A DNA stretch of 64,000 bases. Source: Leptobrachium leishanense. Taxonomy: Eukaryota; Chordata; Amphibia; Anura; Megophryidae. Of this stretch, positions 56,038 to 64,000 are shown in pieces. Below the pieces are notes generated by a model that saw nothing but the letters and a program-made list of their open reading frames with translations, had not been told where the DNA came from and made no database searches. The translations under genes and the position numbers were made by a program. The stretch is from assembly GCA_009667805.1 (NCBI GenBank), contig CM019063.1, positions 195,714,954 to 195,778,953 of the forward strand, in the 5' to 3' direction. The stretch's first letter is position 1. Each line of letters begins with the position of its first letter.

Positions 56038-56192
56038 TTATTATTATTATTCTTTATTTATAAAGCGCCAGCATATTCCGCAGCGCTGTACAATAAGCAC
56101 AGTATAGACAGGGTTACAATACATTGAACAACATTTGACAAACAGTACAGGAGGAGATGAGGGCCCTATTCCCGTAGGAACTCACAATCTGG
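56038..56192 (+). repeat. interspersed repeat fragment nested in the minisatellite
   Basis: ATT-repeat start, then TTTATTTATAAAGCGCCAGC and ATATTCCGCAGCGCTGTACA, a phrase I recognise as a common vertebrate interspersed repeat. Family not assigned; a LINE tail or SINE is likely. Confidence 0.6.
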
Positions 56193-56930
56193 GATATGCC
56201 CCAGGTCTCATGGATATTGCCCCCTGGTCTCAAGGATATGCCCCAGGTCTCATGGATACTGCCCCAGGTCTCATGGATACTGCCCCAGGTCTCATGGATA
56301 CTGCCCCAGGTCTCATGGATATTGCCCCCTGGTCTCATGGATATGCCCCAGGTCTCATGGATATTGCCCCCTGGTCTCATGGATATGCCCCAGGTCTCAT
56401 GGATATTGCCCCCTGGTCTCATGGATATTGCCCCCTGGTCTCATGGATATGCCCCAGGTCTCATGGATATTGCCCCCTGGTCTCATGGATATTGCCCCCT
56501 GGTCTCATGGATATGCCCCAGGTCTCATGGATATTTCCCCCTGGTCTCATGGATATGCCCCCCCCCAGGTCTCATGGATATTGCCCCCCCAGGTCTCATG
56601 GATATTGCCCCCCCAGGTCTCATGGATATTGCCCCCCAGCTCACCTTTGCTGCTGCTTCTGCTCCACATTGCCAGCGGCCGCGTGCTTCCTGCTTCAGCG
56701 GCTGCTGACAGGAAGTGCAGCCGCTCGCCTGGGATCTATGAAACAGCCAGGTGAGCGGCTCCACCTCCTGTCACCGGCCGTTGTAACAGGAAGCACGCGG
56801 CCGCCGGCAATGTGCGGCGGCGGCGTTCGGGCTCGGGCCACAGCGGGAACGCTGCGTTCCCGCAGCGTTCCTGCTGTGGGAGAAGTGCGGGAACGCCGTT
56901 CCTGCGCGTTCCCGGTCGACTCGAGCCCTG

Positions 56931-58954
56931 AGTTAAAGGGACTCATCTCCCCTGGGTTACAGCTGATCTTACACTAATGTACCAGCTTAGAGATTCACGG
57001 TGGTCAAATTTCAAGAGTACTGGTTCCATGAACGATCACTACGAATACCGAAAATGCCGGAATGAATGCACAAAACAAACAAAAATGACCAAAGCCCATT
57101 ACTTCAATGAAAATCTAAACAATAACATATCAAACCCTAGAAACTTTTGGAGAACCATAAGTAACATACAAGCACCCCCAGTCCACTCCCAGCCAGCTGC
57201 TGTCAAAGTAAACAACCAAACCCTGCAACACCCCCTAGATGTAGCAAATGCCTTTAATGATATTTTGTTGGATGTGCCACCACTTTGATTGCCAAGCTAG
57301 GAAATGACATGCAATCAGAGAGGCCTCATGCAGGTCAGGCCCCCCCAACTGTGCAAAGTCCCTGTATCAGACAGGAATTCAGTTTTAGACCAGTGCCTGT
57401 CAGTGTTGTTACTAAACTTCTCCGTAAGCAAAAAATGAAATACCAGTCTGGACCTGATCAAATACCAGCAATGCTGCTGAAAATCAGTGCGCCTGCAATT
57501 GCAAATCCTGTTGCAACCCTAATAAATGAGTCACTGGCGACTGGATACATACCCAAGCTCTGGAAGACTGCAAGAGTGGTACCTATCCATAAAAGTGTTG
57601 ACAGTACTTTGGTATCCAACTACCGTCCGATATCGTTGCTCCCTGTAATGTCAAAAGTCTTGGAAAAATGTGTCTACACACAATTACGTGATTATTATCA
57701 ATATTGGAACTACTTAACCCCGGATCAATCAGGCTTTCGTCCAAATCACTCAACTACAACCGCCCTTCTAAAAGTCTGCAATGATATCCAGGCTGGGATG
57801 GAACAAGGAAACCTAACTGGAGCCATCTTCCTTGATTTTGCCAAGGCCTTTGACACAGTAGACCATGGCATCTTGTTAGAAAAACTTAAAAACTCTGGCA
57901 TTGGTGATCGCACGCTAACCTGGTTTCAATCATATGTATCCGACCGATCACAATATGTGTCAATTTCTGGCAGCTCCTCCCTCCCGCTCCCAGTCACTTG
58001 CGGTGTACCCCAAGGCTCAATACTAGGCCCCCTGCTATTCACAATATTCATAAATGATCTGCCCAACGTCTGCAAAGCCTCAACTGTACATATGTACGCA
58101 GACGACACTGTGATCTATACCAGCAAACCAAATCTCCCGCAGCTGGAGGCCGTGCTGCAAGAACAATTCACAGGAGGTAGAAAAGTGGATCAAAAACAAC
58201 AAACTTTTTTTAAATACTGACAAAACTGTAACGATGCTCTTTGGAACAGCACCTAAACTACACAAATTGCAAAATCCCCATCTATGTGTTGGGACAAAAT
58301 CAAATGGCACGCTGACCACAGTCACATCTCTCAAATATCTAGGTATGTGGTTGGACCCTAATCTATCCTTTGGCCCCCACATCGAAAAACTCTCATCTAA
58401 ACTTTACCCCAAACTAGGTGCCCTGTACAGAAACAAATCCTGCCTGAGTCCCACGGTAAGAAAGCAGATTGTACAGCAAATGCTTATGCCGCTATTGATT
58501 ACGGAGATGTAGTGTATGCAGCCGCCCCGCAAACACACCTTCATAAACTTACTACATTGTATAACTCATTCTACCGCTTTGCGCTACAATGTAACTACAT
58601 GACCCACCATTGTGACATGTTAAAGAGCTAAACTGGCCATCGCTGGAATCCAGACGCACCCTTCACCTTTCCAGCCTGGTGTTTAAGAGCATCTCTGGGA
58701 AGCTGCCACCCTACCTGAATAGACTGCTTCCCCCAGCAGCTCCCTCATCCTATAACCTCGGATCCAGGACCAGCACCTTACTTGCTATACCACAATACAA
58801 AAAGACAGTGGCTCGGTCCTCATTTTCCTACAGAGCACCACAATTATGGAATAACCTCCCAGACACCATCAAATCTTCCCCCAGTCTTAAGTCACTCAAA
58901 AGCTCCTTACTAACATACCTCAATACAGAATGCACCTGTAAACATGTAACCTAG
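56931..58954 (+). pseudogene. LINE reverse transcriptase and C-terminus
   Basis: RT blocks: KYQSGPDQIPAMLLK, KTARVVPIHKS, NYRPISLLPVMSKVLEKC, QSGFRPNHSTTTALL, AIFLDFAKAFDTVDHGILL, GVPQGSILGPLLFTIFINDL and the catalytic YADD. After frame changes at about 57280 and 58170 come SLKYLGMWLDPNLSFG and, after another near 58500, the C-terminal RAPQLWNNLPDTIKSSPSLK. At least three indels make it inactive. The first residues after the hAT duplication are in frame with the endonuclease part. Confidence 0.88.
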
Positions 58955-59248
58955 TGACTATATTTCCTACATATTTTTCTGTTAATCTGTATATTTGTGT
59001 TTTTTTTTTAATATCTTGCATTGTATTACTTTGTATTTCTGTAACTGTAACACTTCAATGTTCTTGAACCCAGGACATGCTTGAAAACGAGAGAAATCTC
59101 AATGTATCCTTCCTGGTAAAATCCTTTATAAATAAATAAATAAAATTATTTTTTCCAGTGCATTTACTTTTCTTTACACACTGCAGGTACATGATTTCCC
59201 TGGAGAATCACCATGTTCCAGCAAGAGTGCAGTCTGTAAAGAAGTTAT

Positions 59249-60340
59249 TCAAAGAGCACCAAAATTTCAGGGAGATTTTGGTGTTCCTTTTAGGCTGGGG
59301 TCAGCCGAGCGTTTTTACAAGTGGACGTTCCTTCTACTCTGACGCCCGTCTGGCCACCTCGCTGGCGCAGTTAGTGCACTCACTGCTGCAAGGCTCGATC
59401 CTCCTATGGAGGATCACGCTTTGCGACTCCGCCGAATGCTCGTCGTAGAGCTTCGACGGGAGGCTTTTTAAACGGAAGCAGCACACCTGCTGTAGCGCGC
59501 TCAATTCTTGTGCGCGCTACAGCGTGTGGCTGGCCCCGTTGCAGCGTCACAATGCTGCGACGGATGCCGGGAGGCAGGTCAGTACGGGAGCACATACTGC
59601 GCTCGTCTGACACCAGCCTTTTTCGGAGCACTTTGGCGATTTCAGACTCTGCCGTGGTTTCACCGCAAAGCCCCTGAAGTGTGCCGAACAAGGAGTCACT
59701 GAAAACTGGCGAACCTCACCGCAGACCTCCGATCAGCCCGCAAAACACGACCGAACTGACAGCGGAACACCGCTGAACTGCAGAAAAAAACAAAACGTAA
59801 CTCTATTTTTTTAAAAGGTGTCTAAACCAATTCAAATCCATGGAAATGTGTGCAAATAATGAAAAATGTCCGATAACAAATAATAAAAAGGTCTGTTACA
59901 GACATTTTATAAAACGCCATTAAAATAAATGGGAAACCAACACTTTTGCCTAAAAAAATTTCTAAAAAATAAATAAAAAGGCTTTTTGCTGAAACTGAAA
60001 AGAATAAACAGTTGAATAAGAAAATAATAAAAAAAGGTAATATTTTTTTAACATTGAATCCTATAGGATTTGCCTTTTTAAACCTGTGGAACTGAACCAC
60101 TGAAAAGCTGGGCATTTCAACAACATTTCACTGCTGTTCGGCGTTCTCTGAATAGATTAACAATTACTTTTCTACTTTCTACTTTTCCTGACGCTGAAGA
60201 TTTCCGAATTGCAGCAAACTGCACCATATTTCGCTGTCAATTTGCCAGTATTTGGTGAATTGCCAGCTCTCTAAATTAGTCTCTAAATTACTGCCACAAA
60301 ATTGCACCGTACTGTGAAATTCACCATTCGGTGCAATTGG
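59249..60340. repeat. GGGTTATTCA-family MITE, eroded, with nested MITE
   Basis: Starts AGTTATTCAAAGAGCACC; contains the family's AT-rich core (59800-60060) and ATGGGATT-like words. Its left arm is split by the element at 59292-59619. Right end not intact. Confidence 0.5.
59292..59619. mobile_element. palindromic MITE with GTCAG-CGAGCG ends, 328 bp
   Basis: AGGCTGGGGTCAGCCGAGCG at 59292 and the inverse CGCTCGTCTGACACCAGCCT ending at 59619. Long, CpG-rich complementary arms. Relative of 24335-24775. Confidence 0.7.
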
Positions 60341-60454
60341 GTATTGTATTTAGAATTTATTACATTTAACATTCTTGTCAAATTTATTTTGTATAACCAG
60401 TGCCCTTATTTATTTGTTTTGTAGTACTTTAAACATGTATTATTTACAAAAGAC

Positions 60455-61345
60455 TGTCAGGGTTATTCAAAGAGAATCGAAAAGCCACCGCATGTTCGGT
60501 GACTTTTCGTTCTCTTAAATTCGGCTTGATTCAGCGACCCTGCGGTGTATTCAGCAAGCACCACAGGGCTGTCATAGTGCAGGGAAAAGCCGCCGAAAAC
60601 CTGCCGAACACACACTGCAGAACCCAGGCGAATGCACACCGAAACCGGCAAAAACATCTGGATTAACCCCGCCGAAGACGCCGGAGAAACCCGAGCAGGA
60701 GCCAATCAGAGTGCAGAGCAGCTGTCGGAAAAACCCGACACCGCAGACGAATGGAGTGAAAAAATAAAACAGTACGCTTGAATGTTTGAAAAGTGAAAAG
60801 TTGTTTGCAAACAAACTACTGAGCGAAAATGTCTGAAATTTACAAATGAGGTCCAATGAATGATAATAAAAAGAGCTGTTACAGAAAAAAAAGTTTAATT
60901 TTTTTTTAAAAAAAAAAACCATTTGGCAAAAAAATCCCGAAAAATGCTTATAAGATCCTAAAAAAATCTATAAATAAAGAGACTTTTTACTGCAGAATAT
61001 TATAATGAATGGTTTATTAGATATTGAATTAAAACGGGAATATGTTTAACATTGAAGCCTATGGGATTCGCCTGAATAAACCTGTCGAATGAAGCAACCA
61101 AATGGCAGGGGATTTCGGCAACTTTTCACTGCTGGTTTTTGTTCTCTTAATAGACGAAGCTATGGGGATTTCACTGCCCTCGAACAAGTGCCGAACAGGC
61201 ATCGTATGTGCTGGCAATTCGCCAATATTTGGCGAATTGCCTGCTCTCTGAATAGCCGAATGGCCAAGAAAGGTAACCGAACGCTGATTTTCAGCGTTTG
61301 GTTACCTTTCGGCAGCCATTCGGATCTCTTTGAATAACTCTGTGT
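60455..61345. mobile_element. GGGTTATTCA-family MITE, complete copy
   Basis: CAGGGTTATTCAAAGAGA at 60458 and TCTCTTTGAATAACTCTG ending at 61342, flanked by TGT on both sides. Very similar to 51108-52022 over its length. Confidence 0.8.
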
Positions 61346-62992
61346 TTTTTCTGTAAACATTCTGAAATACTTTTAATGGTTTATTGTATGTTTATTTGTG
61401 CTCAAAGCAGCTACTGTATAATATATAAAAACTTGACTTCACATCCCATGCCCTGTCTGCCTACTGTATTAAATATATAATTCTGGACATTATCACACGT
61501 AGCAGGTACTGCAAGATATGTATGCGATATTTTATGCACTGACAAAATTTGAGAAGGGCCTTCTTCACCTCTTGTTTCTGTGTCTTAAATTCGTTTTCTT
61601 ATCATTCTTATTTGTTTTGTTCTACCCATTGTTGTTTATGTTGGCACTATATAAATAAAAAATAATTGAAATTACTTATAGCACAGTAACAGTACTTACA
61701 GCATATCACATTTATCTCAAATTACTCTATGTGCATACTGTATAGAATATGTATTTGATAGGTGAAAGATGTTTATATACACATAAAACATAGAAGAAGT
61801 CTGCTAGCTACTTGCAATTGGAAGAGTTTTTTGCTACAGTGTGTGCTGCAAGGGGCTGCTGTAGAAATCTATTTTACATTCTCTTTTGTTGATAATATAA
61901 ATGCATACTTCTATCTGAAATTCTTTTTCGTTACAGGGAATTTATTCAAATCAATGGCTTGAAATCCACTAGAAAATCATTTGCCTGTCTTTCTTTTATT
62001 TCTCTGTTAGATCCTGATCGAAATTCTGTTTAAGGTTTTTGTGAAGGCAGTTGCACTCTTAGTTTGTGTCAATCCAGTAGTTGACCATCCTCATTTACCC
62101 TTGGTCTGGTGGTAGCTATTTATGTCTGCTTTGTTATAAATATCATAATTTAGAATTTAATCCTGGCTTTATGCATCAAACATAACTGAAATATCCAGAT
62201 TCATCTTTTCAAATTCTTTTCTCGGTAATGCCTCAATTCATTCCATCAAGCGCTCGCACGTACCTCTGTCGTGGTGCCAGTGGGAATAAGAATTCAACTA
62301 CAACATGTGGACGTTTTATAAGGCGTTTAAGGCCCCTACATGCACAGTTTCTCCACCCACTGGGATGGATGTTTTCCCATGACACCTCATTAAACTTTTT
62401 GATATAACCGCTCTTTCAACAAACTTTCTGTTCAGATCACTTCGAATAACTTTTATATCTTTTTTTCTTTTAACAAGCCTTCTTTGCATGCAGTTATAAG
62501 CTGCTCTTGAACTAATGATCCTAATAAAGTTTAATGTTTTATTTTGTTTATTATAGTTTTCACATTTTACTTTTTTCTGCCTAGAATTAGATTTAATTTT
62601 TATATGGAATATTAAATAAAACTATCATCAACAATGTGATTGTACTAATAAACTGAAATAATAGATGACATAATTGGACAAAAATATCGTAATATGCCTT
62701 TAAAAATCAGACTTGAGAAAGTCTCCAGGGGGAAGTGCAACATATTCTGCAGTTGCATCAGATACACCTATGTGGTTTAAGCTGGAATCTAAAAATTTGA
62801 GTGGCTTCTGCATACCTGTGGCATATATCGAATATACTTTTGGAAAATACCGAATATGAGCTTGAATGTACGGGATACGAATTTACTTCCTGAATTGGCG
62901 CACACAGTGAAAACTGGGGTCTCTTAATATATTAGAAGGGATGATGTAGAAAGACATTTGAAAGATTATCCTGTTTATCAAAAGGATGGACA
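61346..62992. other. no gene recognised
   Basis: AT-rich, few CpG. A phrase GGCACTATATAAATAAAAAA at about 61645 looks like a LINE tail. No open frame of interest. Confidence 0.35.
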
Positions 62993-63273
62993 TGTGGGAG
63001 CAGGGCCGACAAAGACACTATGCTACCTGGGTCCAAGGATGAAATGCTGCCCCTCCCCAAGAAAAACAAACAAACATGCAGTGTGTATAAGTGTATCAGA
63101 GTTCCACCACAATAAAACTCATACACACTGCGCATTACTGTGAGTTTATCACAGATCTCCACAGCAATAAAACTCACAGTAATGTGGGGCGTGCCTAACT
63201 GAGGTCCAAAATGCTGCCCCTGGCAAAGTGCTGCCTGGCATGATGGCACCATCAGTCCGGCCCTTTGTGGGAG
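62993..63273. mobile_element. short hAT MITE, 265 bp
   Basis: CAGGGCCGACA at 63001 to CGGCCCTT ending at 63265, with a perfect 8-bp duplication TGTGGGAG at 62993-63000 and 63266-63273. Internal ACTGTGAGTTTATCACAG and CAATAAAACTCACAGTAATG match modules at 8395-8490 and 6755-7080. Confidence 0.8.
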
Positions 63274-64000
63274 GCTGCTGCTACCTCCCTCCTCTATATT
63301 CATGACAGTAAAAGAACAATCATTCAAAATTATTTTTAGACTAGAAGCCCCATTCAAAAGGCAGCTAAAATGTGATACAGGTGGTTTACAGAATTACTAC
63401 TCCTGGTAATCAGCAATCACTAGGATTACCTCTAGTGTTGCAGTAGAAATGCTAGGCATTTTTTGACAATCATCACAAGTGAACTATACTTCAGAGTCCA
63501 TATTATTCTTTTAGTTGTTCTCATAGGAATACCACTAGATCTCAAAAACAAGATCTTATCAATTTACAGTTCTCATAGAAACACAGCGAGGATCTATTTG
63601 AACTCTGTCCTTCCAGTGCCATCAAAAGAAGACATTAAATAGGAAAGAAAATTCTTGGCGCATAATAGTGAGTATAGGTGCAGAACAAATAGATTTTTAA
63701 TATATTGGACAGCGATTTCACAAGTGAAGTGGTGTATTTATGTGAACCCTGAGGTAATTACTTCTGGGCTTGGAATAACTATACCTTATGACATATTTGA
63801 CAACTTTGAGAACTTGTGGATTCAATGCCATATTATACTATAGAGTATGATGTAAGAATTTTCCTCCTTTTGGCATGAGAGGAAAAATAAACATTTGATA
63901 AGGTCTGTTTTCTCTAGAATGTTCATCTTAATCCTTGAAACTGTCTAATGACAAATCTACTGTAGATGGAGGTCTAAATAGAAAGCATGTTTATATGCAA
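63274..64000. other. no gene recognised
   Basis: No element ends or conserved protein seen up to the window edge. Confidence 0.35.

Larger units (their letters stand above)
55140..56635. repeat. minisatellite, GGTCTCATGGATATTGCCCC type
   Basis: About 60 units of 20-23 bp, inverse of the 41566 array, with AGCTCTCATGGATATGCCCC and CTGGTCTCATGGATATTGCC subtypes. Interrupted by a CR1 tail and another interspersed repeat. Confidence 0.95.
54450..56938. mobile_element. minisatellite-carrying nonautonomous hAT, copy 2 (inverted)
   Basis: CAGGGGTCAAGTCCTGGG at 54458; the other end is the inverse of CAGGGCTCGAGTCGACCGGG, ending at 56930. Target duplication AGTAAAAG (54450-54457) and AGTTAAAG (56931-56938), 7/8. 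Same modules as copy 1 in reverse order, with shorter 28-bp array. Two further repeats sit in its array (55388-55532 and 56038-56192). Confidence 0.9.
53413..59145 (+). mobile_element. L2/CR1-like non-LTR retrotransposon, split by a hAT element
   Basis: Endonuclease part 53413-54457, RT part 56931-58954, 3' tail to about 59145 ending in (AAAT)n. Length without the hAT insertion is about 3.25 kb, so it is close to full length for ORF2. Clade is judged from motif style only. Confidence 0.85.

Noticed and set aside
1..64000. tRNA and rRNA genes
   Set aside because: No cloverleaf-consistent A and B boxes or rRNA sequence was noticed on either strand; a covariance scan was not possible here.

Overview
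The window is repeat-dominated vertebrate DNA, most likely from an anuran amphibian. Reasons: one intact tetrapod class II olfactory receptor gene; Tc1, hAT, L1, CR1- and L2-like, Ty3 and Penelope-like elements together; a T2-like MITE with TTAAAGGG ends of the kind described in Xenopus; and a recent class I endogenous retrovirus. Species cannot be fixed by reading alone. Apart from the olfactory receptor (38782-39747, minus), every sizeable protein-coding stretch belongs to a mobile element or is a fragment captured by one.

Layout. 1-888: 5' part of L1 ORF1 (minus). 1063-2960: decayed Penelope-like element with RT and GIY-YIG remnants. 3195-4448: Ty3/gypsy remnant (minus). 4830-7385: composite hAT-like element filled with minisatellites. 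8279-19914: another hAT-like element with a perfect 8-bp target duplication, interrupted by a 10.4-kb provirus (8495-18879, minus). 20385-26600: CR1 tail and several MITEs. 26615-32675: 6-kb hAT element with a broken transposase, several minisatellites, a nested hAT MITE and what looks like a captured 5' end of SDHB. 33203-38651: foldback element, a Penelope-type insert between 440-bp direct repeats, T2-like MITE. 38782-39747: olfactory receptor. 40075-44320: Tc1 element split by a minisatellite-bearing hAT. 44490-53000: MITEs and tandem repeats. 53413-59145: L2/CR1-like LINE with a 2A-like motif, split by a second copy of the same hAT. 59249-64000: MITEs and sequence without recognised features.

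Main result. The provirus has 678-bp LTRs that differ at about six positions, a polypurine tract, a Pro-like primer site, gag, pro, pol and env. Its pol has an uninterrupted 567-codon frame (13122-11419, minus) in which the end of RNase H is followed by about 215 residues resembling the N-terminal conserved domain of opioid growth factor receptor (OGFr), and then by the integrase zinc finger and catalytic core. This looks like a host OGFR-family domain captured, without introns, between RNase H and integrase. I know of no described retrovirus with this arrangement.

Second theme. Elements with hAT-type CAGGG or CAGTG ends and 8-bp target duplications (4838-7377, 8287-19906, 26623-32667, 31170-32260, 41269-43898, 54458-56930, and short 63001-63265) repeatedly carry long minisatellites; three of the large ones share one unit family built around TCCATGAG-CTGGGGCA. 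They appear to spread tandem repeats through the genome and act as landing sites for other elements.
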